A stretch of 64,000 nucleotides of DNA from Albimonas sp036154955 (GTDB lineage Bacteria > Pseudomonadota > Alphaproteobacteria > Rhodobacterales > Rhodobacteraceae): positions 43,014-107,013 of the forward strand of contig JAYZWL010000016.1 of NCBI GenBank assembly GCA_036154955.1. The letters are read 5' to 3'. The notes below the pieces were generated by a model. It saw nothing but the letters and a program-made list of their open reading frames with translations, was not told the DNA's origin and searched no databases. Shown here in pieces: positions 49,672-58,526 of the stretch (the first letter of the stretch is position 1; the number at the start of each line of letters is the position of its first letter). A program made the translations under genes and the position numbers.

Positions 49672-51288
49672 TCAGGCCTTCTTCAGCTTGCGGGCGTCGA
49701 GCTCGCGGTGGAACCAGTATTCGTAGCCCTCGGCCCCGTTCATCGCGACCGACAGCGCCGGCTGCCACAGCGGGATGCGCGGCAGGTCTTCGAAGGCGAT
49801 TTCGAACATGCGCTTGATCTTGGGCGCCCATTCGGGGTTGTCGGTGGGCATGGTCAGGGTCTCGGCGACCAGCTTCTCGATCTCCGGGTTCTCGTAGTTG
49901 GAGGCGTTGAACAGGTGGCCTTTCAGATAGGCCCAGAAGAAGTAGTAGTCGGGATAGTTCAGCCAGCCGCCGAAGGTCTCCAGCGCCAGCGGCAGGCGCT
50001 TTTCCACCAGCGAGGCGGTGCGCCAGTTCGCGCCCGGGATCTTGTCGATCGTGGTCTTGATGCCGAGTTTGGCCAGGTTCTCCTGGATCAGCAGGGCGGC
50101 GGGCTCCATCCAGTCGGACTGGCCCAGGTCGATGGAGAAGGTCGTTTCGAACCCATTGGCGAACTTGGATTTCTCCAGGTGCGCCTTGGCCTTGTCCATG
50201 TCGAGCGCATAGGGGAAGGGCTGCGGCCAGGCGGTGCCGTCCACGCCCGACCCGCCCCAAAGCGGCACGCCCCGCCCGTAGGCGGCGGCCTTGAACACCT
50301 CCTCGTAGGGGATGGCGTAGGCCACCGCCTTGCGCACGTCGGGGTCGGTGAACGGCTCGAAATCGTAGTTCAGCGTCACGCAGTAGAAGGCGTTCTCGAT
50401 GGGGGTGGAATAGACCTGCACCCCCTCCTTGCCCTCCAGCTCGGCCGCGTCCTTGTTGGGGATGTTCCACGACATCTGCACGTCGCCGCGCTCGATCAGC
50501 GCGCGCCGCGTGGCCTGGGACGGCACCTCGCGCAGAACCACCCGCTTGGCGCCGGGCAGTTCCCCGCCGATCCAGTCGTCGTTGCGCTCATAGACCAGCT
50601 GCTGGCCCGGATCCCAGCGGATCACCTTGAAGGCGCCCGAGCCGATGGTGTTCTTGTGGACGTATTCCATCGCCCACGGGTCGGCGTCGGTGACGTGCTG
50701 CAGCGCGATCTTCGAGTTCAGGATGAAGGGCACCGGCACCGCGAGGTCGGGCAGGGCGAGCTTGGAGGGTTCGTCGAGCTTGACCGTGAAGGTCTCCTCG
50801 TCGACCGCGGTGAACTGGTCGGGGCGCAGCAGGCCGCCGGCGGCCATCTGGGTGGTCGGGAAGCCGCCCACGCTCACCGCCCGGTCGAAGGACCATTTCA
50901 CATCCGCCGCGGTGACCTTGGAGCCGTCCTGGAACTTCGCCTCCGGCTTCAGCTTGAAGGTCATCAGCGTGCCGTCTTCGGAGACGGTCCAGCTTTCGGC
51001 CAGCTCCGGCACGATCTGGGAGTAATCGTAGGACAGCGACCCGTCGGGCATGGTCTTGGTGCCGAAGCTGACCAGCCGGTCGTAGCAGTTCACCGCCACC
51101 TGGTAGGACGGCCGGTTGGTCCCCGTGCGGTGCAGGTCGAGCGAGTTGATGGTCTGGCCCATGGCCACCACCACCACGTCGTCGGTCGCCGCCACGGCGT
51201 ATTTCAGGAAGGGCAGCTGCGAGGCGGCGATGGCCGCGCCTCCCGCGCCCAGTTTCAGGAATCCGCGCCGGCTGGGGGTGATGGTCAT
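49672..51288 (-). CDS. Second importer solute-binding protein, Tat-exported
   Basis: A 538-residue family 5 solute-binding protein. The N-terminus MTITPSRRGFLKLGAGG is a twin-arginine signal (SRRGFLK) with a hydrophobic region to about residue 33, so the protein is folded before export. The body shows LAESWTVSEDGTLMTFKLKPEAKF and AADVKWSFDRAVSVGG. The first importer instead uses a Sec signal. ATG 51288 has a GAGGAG leader. The solute is unknown. The operon is divergent from a LysR regulator. Confidence 0.92.
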   Translation of the reverse strand: MTITPSRRGFLKLGAGGAAIAASQLPFLKYAVAATDDVVVVAMGQTINSLDLHRTGTNRPSYQVAVNCYDRLVSFGTKTMPDGSLSYDYSQIVPELAESWTVSEDGTLMTFKLKPEAKFQDGSKVTAADVKWSFDRAVSVGGFPTTQMAAGGLLRPDQFTAVDEETFTVKLDEPSKLALPDLAVPVPFILNSKIALQHVTDADPWAMEYVHKNTIGSGAFKVIRWDPGQQLVYERNDDWIGGELPGAKRVVLREVPSQATRRALIERGDVQMSWNIPNKDAAELEGKEGVQVYSTPIENAFYCVTLNYDFEPFTDPDVRKAVAYAIPYEEVFKAAAYGRGVPLWGGSGVDGTAWPQPFPYALDMDKAKAHLEKSKFANGFETTFSIDLGQSDWMEPAALLIQENLAKLGIKTTIDKIPGANWRTASLVEKRLPLALETFGGWLNYPDYYFFWAYLKGHLFNASNYENPEIEKLVAETLTMPTDNPEWAPKIKRMFEIAFEDLPRIPLWQPALSVAMNGAEGYEYWFHRELDARKLKKA

Positions 51289-51379
51289 GGTCCGCTCCTC
51301 TGTCGTTCGTTCTGATCGGCGCACGGTCCCATGCGCCGCCTTTGCCGGAAGGGTGAGGCCGCGTGGTGCGTCGGACAAT

Positions 51380-51392
51380 TGCTCAATTCGCA
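51380..51392. promoter_or_regulatory. Candidate LysR box T-N11-A
   Basis: TGCTCAATTCGCA fits the LysR pattern T-N11-A with TGC/GCA ends. It lies in the 185-bp gap between the LysR gene (82 bp away) and the importer binding-protein gene (92 bp away). This position would allow both autoregulation and control of the importer. Confidence 0.4.
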
Positions 51393-51473
51393 GAGTCGTG
51401 GTTCGATTATTGCAGCGGTCGGCGCCGGGGCGCCGCAAGCGCCGTTCCGCGCCGTCATCCGGGAGCGTTCGCC

Positions 51474-52460
51474 ATGAGACATTTGCAGACCCTGCGCCTG
51501 ATCGAGGCGGTGGCCCGCGCCGGCTCCATCCGCAAGGCGGCGGAGGACATGGCGATCACGTCCTCGGCATTGAACCGCCGCATCACCGGCTTCGAGGAGG
51601 AGTTCGGCTACCCGATCTTCGAACGCCTCCCCCGCGGCGTGCGGCTGAATCCGGCGGGGGAGCTTCTGGTGCAGCATATCCGGGCCCAGGTCTCCGACCT
51701 CGCGCGGGTGCAGAGCCAGGTGGCGGACCTGTCCGGCGTGCGGCGGGGGCATGTCTCCATCGCCTGTTCGCAGGCGTTGCTGCCCTATTTCCTGCCCGAG
51801 CAGATCGCCGCCTACCGGCTGGCGCATCCCGGGGTCAGCTTCTCGGTCCGGGTGCGGGACCGGGTGGCGGCGGAGCATGACCTGTCGGCGTTCCGCTCCG
51901 ACCTCGCGCTGGTGTTCGAGCCGGTCTATCTCGCGGATTTCGAGGTGCTTTTCGCCATGCGCCAGCCGGTCTTCGCGGTGATGGCGGAGGACCATCCGCT
52001 GGCGACCAAGCCGGGGGAGCTGCGGTTGCGCGACTGCCTCGCCTGGCCGCAGGCGATGCCGACCCAGCCCTACGGGGTGCGGCACCTGCTGGAGATGGCG
52101 GTGCGCGGCCGGTCGCTGACGCTCGACCCCACGGTGGAATCGGAAAGCTTCGAGTTCCTGCGCCACTACGTGCTGCATGAGCGCGCGGTGGCCTTCCAGA
52201 TCCCCATCGGCCTGAAGCAGATCGCGGGGGCGGGCACGGTGGCGCGGGAGATTTCGGTGCGCGACGTGCCGGCGGGGCATCTGCTGCTGGGGCAGATGCG
52301 GGGGCGCTCGCTGCCGGTGGCCTCGGCCCGGTTCGCGAATCAGCTCGCCGGGGCGCTGGCCGAACTGGGCGGCGCCATGGGCGAGCCCGTCGGCGCGCCG
52401 GGACAGGCGGGGATCGGGGAGGATCCGGCGATGCGCGGCGACGCCGGCTTGCGAAGATGA
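51474..52460 (+). CDS. LysR-family transcriptional regulator
   Basis: A 328-residue LysR regulator. The N-terminal helix-turn-helix (about 1-60) reads LRLIEAVARAGSIRKAAEDM and SSALNRRITGFEEEFG. A linker helix and the two-lobed effector domain (about 90-295) follow. The tail after about 300 is Gly/Ala/Pro-rich and probably disordered. The divergent importer is the likely target; the ligand may be the imported solute. Confidence 0.92.
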   Translation: MRHLQTLRLIEAVARAGSIRKAAEDMAITSSALNRRITGFEEEFGYPIFERLPRGVRLNPAGELLVQHIRAQVSDLARVQSQVADLSGVRRGHVSIACSQALLPYFLPEQIAAYRLAHPGVSFSVRVRDRVAAEHDLSAFRSDLALVFEPVYLADFEVLFAMRQPVFAVMAEDHPLATKPGELRLRDCLAWPQAMPTQPYGVRHLLEMAVRGRSLTLDPTVESESFEFLRHYVLHERAVAFQIPIGLKQIAGAGTVAREISVRDVPAGHLLLGQMRGRSLPVASARFANQLAGALAELGGAMGEPVGAPGQAGIGEDPAMRGDAGLRR

Positions 52461-52508
52461 CCGGCGGCCTGCGCCCCCGCGGACGCGACGGGGCCCCGGG
52501 CCGGGCGC

Positions 52509-53048
52509 TCAGCGCCGCTTCTGGGGGGCCCGGCTGAAGTCGTTGTTGCCCTCGGCCAGCTTGCGCAGCAGCCGCACGAACTCCACCGACTCGGCGTCGT
52601 CCAGCGGGGCCAGCGCCCGTTCCTGCGCCCGCATCGCCGCGGGCTCGGCGGCGATGGCGACTTCGGCCCCGCGCTCGGTGATGGTCACGATCTTGGCGCG
52701 GCGGTCGCGGCGGGACTGGTTGCGGGTGACGAGGCCCCGCTCCTCCAGGTTGCGCAGCACCACCGCGACCGTGGTCCGGTCCAGCGCCGCCAGTCCGCCC
52801 AGCGACACCTGGTCCAGCGGCCCGAACTGGCGCAGCACGCCCAGCACCGCGAATTGCAGCGGCGTCAGGTCATGCACCGCGCATTCGTCGAGGAACAGCG
52901 CCACCACGATCTGGTGACAACGGCGGAGCAGGTGGCCCGGCAGGTCCGGGATCGACATCGGTCCCGGCTCCGCCCCGATGGCGGTGGCCGACAGGGCCCC
53001 GCCGGAGGTGGTGGCTGCGGGCGCGGTCTGGTCGTCTCTGGCCATCAT
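52509..53048 (-). CDS. MarR-family transcriptional regulator
   Basis: A 179-residue MarR regulator. Helices around HLLRRCHQIVVALFLDECAVHDLTPLQFAVL are followed by the recognition region SLGGLAALDRTTVAVVLRNLEERGLV and the wing RRDRRAKIVTITERG. The first 30 residues are Ala/Gly-rich. A second ATG follows the first immediately, so the start may be one codon later. A good palindrome lies 85-106 bp upstream. The fumarylacetoacetase-like gene upstream reads the same way and may be a target. Confidence 0.88.
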   Translation of the reverse strand: MMARDDQTAPAATTSGGALSATAIGAEPGPMSIPDLPGHLLRRCHQIVVALFLDECAVHDLTPLQFAVLGVLRQFGPLDQVSLGGLAALDRTTVAVVLRNLEERGLVTRNQSRRDRRAKIVTITERGAEVAIAAEPAAMRAQERALAPLDDAESVEFVRLLRKLAEGNNDFSRAPQKRR

Positions 53049-53132
53049 CCCGTGGCTCCCCTGAATTCGAAATCCACATTCCCGGGCGCCGGCCGCCCCG
53101 CCCCGGAGCGACGGGGCTGAGACTGCGACGCG

Positions 53133-53154
53133 GTTGCAACAATATTGACGTAAC
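53133..53154. promoter_or_regulatory. Candidate MarR operator GTT-N4-CAATATTG-N4-AAC
   Basis: The perfect 8-bp palindrome CAATATTG is flanked symmetrically by GTT and AAC, giving a 22-bp dyad with MarR-like size. It is the only AT-rich patch in the gap upstream of the MarR gene. Confidence 0.5.
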
Positions 53155-53303
53155 GGCGCCGGGGCGCGCCGATCAACCCCCGCGCGTGCGCCGGGATGCG
53201 GTCATCCCGTCGCGCCTCCGCGATCATCGCAGGGGCGCGGGGCCTGCGCAACAGCGCCGATTCCGATGGATGGGACCGGTTTCCGCTTCGGTCCCGGCCG
53301 GGG

Positions 53304-54005
53304 TCAGCCCGCCGGCGGACCGAAAACGAACTCGGCCGGGCTCAGCCCCGCGACCTCGGTGACGCAGCGGTCGCCGGCGACCAGCGCGCCCACGCCGGCG
53401 GGCGTGCCGGTGTAGATCAGGTCCCCGGGGGCGAGCGTCACCGTGCGCGACAGGATCGCGATCACCTCAGGCAGGGACCAGATCATCTCGTTCAGATCAC
53501 CCTTCTGGCGCTGGACCCCGTTCACCGAAAGGGTGATCGCGCCCGCCTCCGGATGCCCGACCTCGGAGGCCGGATGCAGCGCGCCGCACAGCGCGGAGTT
53601 GTCGAAGCCCTTGGCCAGGTCCCAGGGCCGGCCCATCGACTTCGCCTCCGCCTGCAGGTCGCGGCGGGTCAGGTCGTTGCCCGCGGCGTAGCCCCAGACA
53701 TGGGACAGGGCCGCGTCCTCGGCGATGTTCGTCCCGCCCAGGCCCAGCGCCGCGACCAGTTCGCCCTCATGGTGCAGGTCGGCGGTGGCGGGGGGATAGG
53801 GAATGGTCGACCCGCTGTCGAACACCGCGTCGGCGGGCTTGGTGAAGAAGAACGGCGGCTCGCGGTCCGGGTCCTTGCCCATCTCGCGCGCATGGGCGGC
53901 GTAGTTGCGGCCAACGCAGAACACCCGCCGCACCGGGAAGCGGGCGGAGGAGCCGGCGACGGCGACCGAGGCGTGGGGCGCGGGGGGCAGGACGAATTCG
54001 GTCAT
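53304..54005 (-). CDS. Fumarylacetoacetate hydrolase-family protein
   Basis: A 233-residue FAH-fold protein with VFCVGRNYAAHAREMG, FFFTKPADAV, the metal-binding HHEGELV, AAGNDLTRRDLQ and GDLIYTGTPAGVG. The short length is typical of fumarylpyruvate/acylpyruvate hydrolases of gentisate-type pathways or of oxaloacetate decarboxylases, not of full-length fumarylacetoacetase. Without a gentisate dioxygenase nearby the substrate is open. It is divergent from the KAP NTPase. Confidence 0.88.
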   Translation of the reverse strand: MTEFVLPPAPHASVAVAGSSARFPVRRVFCVGRNYAAHAREMGKDPDREPPFFFTKPADAVFDSGSTIPYPPATADLHHEGELVAALGLGGTNIAEDAALSHVWGYAAGNDLTRRDLQAEAKSMGRPWDLAKGFDNSALCGALHPASEVGHPEAGAITLSVNGVQRQKGDLNEMIWSLPEVIAILSRTVTLAPGDLIYTGTPAGVGALVAGDRCVTEVAGLSPAEFVFGPPAG

Positions 54006-54060
54006 CGGCGGGATCTCCGGCGGGGGTGGCGGGGCGCGCGGCGCGCGTCCGGTCCGACTT

Positions 54061-54075
54061 TCCCGGTTTCCGGGA
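54061..54075. promoter_or_regulatory. Dyad TCCCGG-TTT-CCGGGA in a divergent promoter
   Basis: A perfect 6-bp inverted repeat with a 3-bp centre lies in the 153-bp gap between the FAH-family and KAP NTPase starts. It could be an operator; a role in RNA is less likely given its position. Confidence 0.3.
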
Positions 54076-54158
54076 TGTGCGCAAGCCGGCAGACAGGCGG
54101 GGCGCCGCAGGGTTAGGCTTCGCAGGCGAACGGCCGCTGGCGGAGGGAGGCGCGCGAC

Positions 54159-57100
54159 ATGGCCCGGGACCCGCTCCAGGAATTCCGCGAGGCGCAGGCG
54201 GCGGACGAGCGCGCGCGCGCCGAGCAGACCCGCGCCCGCGCCCGTGGCCCCGCGACCAAAGCCGGACGGACCGTGGCCGCCGAGGCCCGAACCGAGCCGC
54301 CGCCGGACGCCCCGAACCGCGACGACCTCCGCGCCACTCCGGCGGAGGAAGACTTCCCCTTCACCGCCGAGGAGGAGGCGCGCACCGCCAGCCGCGGCGT
54401 CTTCGACGACGGCGACCGGTTCGAGGGCGTCGGCCTGGCCGACCCGGAGGACGACGCGCCCCCCGACGCGCCGGACCCGGACGTCCCCGACATCGGCCCG
54501 CTGGGCGACGCCGCGGGCAAGGCGGTGGAGCTGGAAGGCTTCCTCTCCGGCGCCGGGGGCCCGGGCGTGTCGGAGACGCTGGCCGCCGCCCTGCGCCGGG
54601 CGCTGGACTATCCGGCCGCGCCGGAGGTGGAGGGGGTGCGCCTGATCACCCCGCTGGCCTATCTCGCCGCCGCCTTCGAGGAGCCCTCGACCAAGGAGGA
54701 GCGGGACTGGTCCACGGCGCAGGAGGCGCTGTTCGACTGGGCGATCTCCCGCCCCGAAGGCTTCGCGGACGACCCCGCCCTTCGACCCGACCCGTCGCGC
54801 CCCGCTCCGGCGCGCGCCGCGCTCGCCCCCGATCTGACCGACGCGATGATCCGGGCGGCGCTGATCGTGCGCGTCACCCATCGCCGGCAGAGCCGTATCG
54901 ACTCCCGCCACCTGCTGACCGCGCTCGCGGGGATGCCGGCCGGGGCGCAGGCGGCGGCGGATACCGGGCTGCTGCGCCCCGATCCCGTCGTGGGCCTGGC
55001 CGAGATGCGCGACCGGCTGGCCGAACAGGTGCTGGGCCAGCTCGCCCGGTTCGAGGACCGCGACGCCTGGCGGGCGCTGTTCGACGCCATCGACCCCGCA
55101 GCCCTCGCCGCCGGGCTGCGCGCGGACGCCCCCGTCCCCGCGCCGCTGCCCGACTACCGCTCCGACGACGTGGCGCGGGCGCGGGCGCCGGGGGAGTGGC
55201 TGTCCTCCGACCGGCTGGGCGTCGCCGCCGACGCCCGCGCCTTCGCCGACCTGATCTGCCTGGAGGACGCCCGTCCGCCGCTGGCCATCGGCCTGTTCGG
55301 GGCCTGGGGCGCGGGCAAGTCCACCTTCATGCGCATGATCCAGGACGGGATCGAGGCCAATCGCGCCGTCTCCGCCCGTCTCGAAGCGGCCGGGGCGCCC
55401 GCGCCCTTCGTGCGCAACGTCGTGCATGTCTGGTTCAACGCCTGGCACTATCTGGACGCCAATCTCTGGGCCTCGCTCGTCTCCCACATCTTCCGGGAGC
55501 TGGACCGCCAGAGCCGGGAGACGCCGCGGGATTTCCTCGCCGAGGCCCAGCTCGGCGCGCTGGTCCGCAAGCTCGCCACCGCCGAGACCATGGAGCGGGA
55601 GGCCACCGAAACCGCCGAGGCGCGGCGGCGCGAGGTGGCCGACGCGCGGGCCCGGCTGGCGAAGCTGGAGGACGACCGCGCCGCCCAGCTTCGCCGGCTG
55701 GCCAGGGCCGCGCCGGACATGCTGGACGCGCAGAGCAGGGCCGCGCTCGACCGGGCGCTGACCGAGATCGGCGCCAAATCCGCCGCCGCCTCGCTCGCCG
55801 ACCTGGGCGCGCTGGCGGAGGAGGGGCGCAGCCTCGGCGGGCGGTTGGGGCTGGTGCTGGGCTCGCTCACCACCGGGCCGCGCGCGGGGTGGAGCCTCGG
55901 GCTCGGGCTGGCGCTGCTGGCCGCGGGCGTCGCCGGCGCAGCCTGGCTGCCGGAGGCGGGCCTCCCCGCGGGGCTGGTCGATGTCGGCGCCTCCGTCGCG
56001 GAGGGGCTTGGCGCCGTCTCCGGCGCGCTTGCCTGGCTGGGCCCGCATCTGGCGCGGGTCAACGCGGCCCTCAAGCCGGTGTTCGAGGCGGAGGCGAAGG
56101 CCCGGGCGGAACGCGAGGCCGCGCGCGCCGAACTGGCCCGGCTGGAGGCCAAGCAGGCGGCGGAGGAACGCGACCTCGCCCAGGCGCGGGAGGACCTCTC
56201 CGGCCTGCGCGCGCTCGCCCGCGGCGAACGCCCCGCCGAGCTTCTGGCCCATTTCATCGAGGACCGGGCCGGCGGCGAGGGCTATCGCCGTCATCTGGGC
56301 CTGCTCAGCCGCATCCGCGACGATTTCGAACTGATGTCGACCCTGATGCGCGACCGCGCGGCGGCCCCGGACGCGGGGGGCGACCTGCCGGGGATCGAGC
56401 GCATCGTGCTCTATATCGACGACCTCGACCGCTGCCGGGACGAACAGGTGGTGGAGGTGCTGGAGGCCATCCACCTGCTGCTGGCCTTCGACCTGTTCGT
56501 CGTGGTGGTGGGCGTGGACTCGCGCTGGATCGAGGGGGCGCTGGGCCGCTATTACCGCCGCCAGCTCGCGCGCGGCGGGGCGGCGGGCGGGTCCGGGACC
56601 ACGGGGCCCGCCGGCGACGACCGGCCGAGCGTCGCCGATTATCTGGAGAAGATCTTCCAGGCCCCGTTCCGCCTGCGCCCGCTGGATTTCGGCAAGGGCG
56701 GCGGCTATGCGCGGCTGGTCGACGACCTCGTGGGCGAACTGGCCCCGGAACCGGCGCGGGAGGGCTGGCAGGGCCCGCCCGCGGGAGAGATGCCGCCGCC
56801 GCCGGGAAGCGATCCGCCCCCGCCTCCGCCCGCGCCCCCGGCCCTCGAAACCTTCGATCTTTCGCCGCCGGAGCGGGAGGAGGCTGCCGCCGACCTCTAC
56901 GCCCGCCTGCGCCTGACCGCCCGCGAACGCGACGCCATCGCCGCGCTCGGCCCGGTGGTCGGCGGCTCCCCGCGCAAGGTGAAACGCTTCGTGAACCTCT
57001 ACCGCCTGATGCGCGCGCGCCGGCGCGGGGCGGCGCTGGACGCGTTCCTGGGCGAGCCCGAGGGCCCGGCCCCGTTCCGCATGGCGCTGATCTGGCTGGC

Positions 57101-57476
57101 GGTGGAGACCGGGTTGGGACCGGAAGCGGCGCGGAGGTTTGCGGCGGCGATGCGGGCGAGCGGGGAGTGGGATCCGTCAATCTTGATTCACGCGCCGCCA
57201 TTGCACGAAAACGACGAATGGGAACCGATGCACTGGAACTATGACGCGCCTGGCACGATGGCTCTGAAAGACGCCATTGTTGAGTTCTGGGCTGCTGTCG
57301 ACGGCCGGCCAATGCGCAGCGCGCTGCTGCTGATGTTTCGGGATCTCCAAGGCATCAATGCCATGGTTGCGATGGAGGTCGTTGCTGAGGCGGAGCGGTT
57401 TTCGTTGCGTGGCGGCGAAGACCTTTTCGAGGGGCTTGAACGGCCCGCCTCGGGGCCGGTCGCGACGGCGGGTTAG
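54159..57476 (+). CDS. KAP-family P-loop NTPase, membrane-inserted, with ClpN-like N-terminus
   Basis: A 1105-residue NTPase of the KAP family. Walker A is GAWGAGKST (381-389), the family motif VHVWFNAWHY follows, and Walker B is IVLYIDDLDR (749-758). A hydrophobic segment at about 576-596, perhaps with a second helix at about 600-620, lies between the two, as in KAP proteins, and is flanked by coiled coils. The first ~115 residues are acidic and Ala/Pro-rich. Residues about 120-300 contain IDSRHLLTALAGMP and a related upstream segment, resembling ClpN-type helical repeats (inference). Some KAP proteins act in phage exclusion. The last ~100 codons have a clearly lower GC content. Confidence 0.88.
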   Translation: MARDPLQEFREAQAADERARAEQTRARARGPATKAGRTVAAEARTEPPPDAPNRDDLRATPAEEDFPFTAEEEARTASRGVFDDGDRFEGVGLADPEDDAPPDAPDPDVPDIGPLGDAAGKAVELEGFLSGAGGPGVSETLAAALRRALDYPAAPEVEGVRLITPLAYLAAAFEEPSTKEERDWSTAQEALFDWAISRPEGFADDPALRPDPSRPAPARAALAPDLTDAMIRAALIVRVTHRRQSRIDSRHLLTALAGMPAGAQAAADTGLLRPDPVVGLAEMRDRLAEQVLGQLARFEDRDAWRALFDAIDPAALAAGLRADAPVPAPLPDYRSDDVARARAPGEWLSSDRLGVAADARAFADLICLEDARPPLAIGLFGAWGAGKSTFMRMIQDGIEANRAVSARLEAAGAPAPFVRNVVHVWFNAWHYLDANLWASLVSHIFRELDRQSRETPRDFLAEAQLGALVRKLATAETMEREATETAEARRREVADARARLAKLEDDRAAQLRRLARAAPDMLDAQSRAALDRALTEIGAKSAAASLADLGALAEEGRSLGGRLGLVLGSLTTGPRAGWSLGLGLALLAAGVAGAAWLPEAGLPAGLVDVGASVAEGLGAVSGALAWLGPHLARVNAALKPVFEAEAKARAEREAARAELARLEAKQAAEERDLAQAREDLSGLRALARGERPAELLAHFIEDRAGGEGYRRHLGLLSRIRDDFELMSTLMRDRAAAPDAGGDLPGIERIVLYIDDLDRCRDEQVVEVLEAIHLLLAFDLFVVVVGVDSRWIEGALGRYYRRQLARGGAAGGSGTTGPAGDDRPSVADYLEKIFQAPFRLRPLDFGKGGGYARLVDDLVGELAPEPAREGWQGPPAGEMPPPPGSDPPPPPPAPPALETFDLSPPEREEAAADLYARLRLTARERDAIAALGPVVGGSPRKVKRFVNLYRLMRARRRGAALDAFLGEPEGPAPFRMALIWLAVETGLGPEAARRFAAAMRASGEWDPSILIHAPPLHENDEWEPMHWNYDAPGTMALKDAIVEFWAAVDGRPMRSALLLMFRDLQGINAMVAMEVVAEAERFSLRGGEDLFEGLERPASGPVATAG

Positions 57477-57513
57477 GCTCCGCCTTACAAGCTGTGGCGC
57501 GATCCGCCCCCCC

Positions 57514-58281
57514 TCACCCCCCGATCCGCACCTGTCGGCGCGGGTCGGCGGGCGGGGCGCCTGGGATGGAGAAGCTGGCGAGCGTGCGGTCGCGGTTGTC
57601 GTGCAGCAGGTCGCGCACCGCCGCCTCCGCCGCCGCCCCGTCCCGCGCCCGGATCAGGTCCAGCGCCCCGCGCCAGCCGGAAGCGGCCTCCCGCCGTCGG
57701 GCCTGCGTGAGGAAATCAACCTGGTGCTCCCGCCAGATCAGGCCCCAGAGCGTGCCCTCGGCGAAGGCCACCAGCATGGATTTCAGCAGCGCCGACCGGC
57801 TCGCCCGCCCGACCGCCGCGCCGACCCGGGCCGAGGCCAGCGCGCAGGTCAGCGGGTCGGCCCCGACGTCGTCGGCCAGCGCCTCCAGCCGCTTCACCCG
57901 CTCCTCGATCTTCACGAAATCCTCCGGCTCCCCCAACGCGGCGGCGTAGCGGGCGGCCAGGCCCAGCAGGGCGGCGCGGACGTTGAAGGTGTCGGCGACC
58001 ATGTCGTTGTCGATCGGCGCGACGAAGGCGCCGCGGCGGGGGAAGATCTCCACCAGCCCGCGCTTCTCCAGCTCCCGGATCGCCTCGCGCACCGGGCCGC
58101 GGGACACGCCGAAGCGGTCCGCCAGCTCCACCTCGCCGACCCGCTCGCCGGGCTGGAACTCGCCCGCCAGGATCCGGCGCGAGGCGTCGTCGGCGATCTG
58201 CTCGGGCAGGGTGCGCGGGCGCCGCGTCCAGTGAAAGGCGCGGATCACGTCGTCGGGGGCGGCGAGGCGGCGTTCGGACAT
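57514..58281 (-). CDS. GntR-family transcriptional regulator (FadR/FCD subgroup)
   Basis: A 255-residue regulator. The winged helix (about 22-90) includes LAGEFQPGERVGEVELADRFGVSRGPVREAIRELEKRGLVEIFPRRGAFV, the GntR signature read in parts. The helical ligand domain (about 100-235) belongs to the FCD type, which often binds organic acids through a metal. ATG 58281 was chosen because the protein then begins directly before the regulator domain. A TGTC-N7-GACA dyad lies upstream. The tyrosine-phosphatase-like gene is divergent. Confidence 0.9.
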   Translation of the reverse strand: MSERRLAAPDDVIRAFHWTRRPRTLPEQIADDASRRILAGEFQPGERVGEVELADRFGVSRGPVREAIRELEKRGLVEIFPRRGAFVAPIDNDMVADTFNVRAALLGLAARYAAALGEPEDFVKIEERVKRLEALADDVGADPLTCALASARVGAAVGRASRSALLKSMLVAFAEGTLWGLIWREHQVDFLTQARRREAASGWRGALDLIRARDGAAAEAAVRDLLHDNRDRTLASFSIPGAPPADPRRQVRIGG

Positions 58282-58351
58282 GCGGAGCTCGTGGCGACGG
58301 CGGGCGCGGAAGCCGAGCCTAGCCCGCGCCGCGCCCGGGGTGAAGCCGGAT

Positions 58352-58366
58352 TGTCGTTTGTTGACA
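58352..58366. promoter_or_regulatory. Candidate GntR operator TGTC-N7-GACA
   Basis: TGTCGTTTGTTGACA is a short dyad 71-85 bp upstream of the GntR start in the gap shared with the phosphatase gene. Its size and AT-rich centre fit FadR-type sites. Confidence 0.4.
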
Positions 58367-58526
58367 GCACGGCCGCCGCCCGGCGGTTCCCGCCCGATCC
58401 GTCGCCCCGAAGACGGTCCCCGCGTCGCCCTGTCGCCGGGGGCGGCGGGGGATTCGGCGTTAAGGGAACCTGACCGATCGGCAAGCAAGACGGATGGGCG
58501 CCCCGACGCGCCCGGGAGGACCCGCG

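Noticed and set aside
53304..56474. A very long open frame on the minus strand (over 1000 codons) running across the KAP NTPase gene
   Set aside because: Only its last 233 codons, the FAH-family hydrolase, look like protein. The rest is an antisense shadow of a gene with clear NTPase motifs, produced by extreme GC content.
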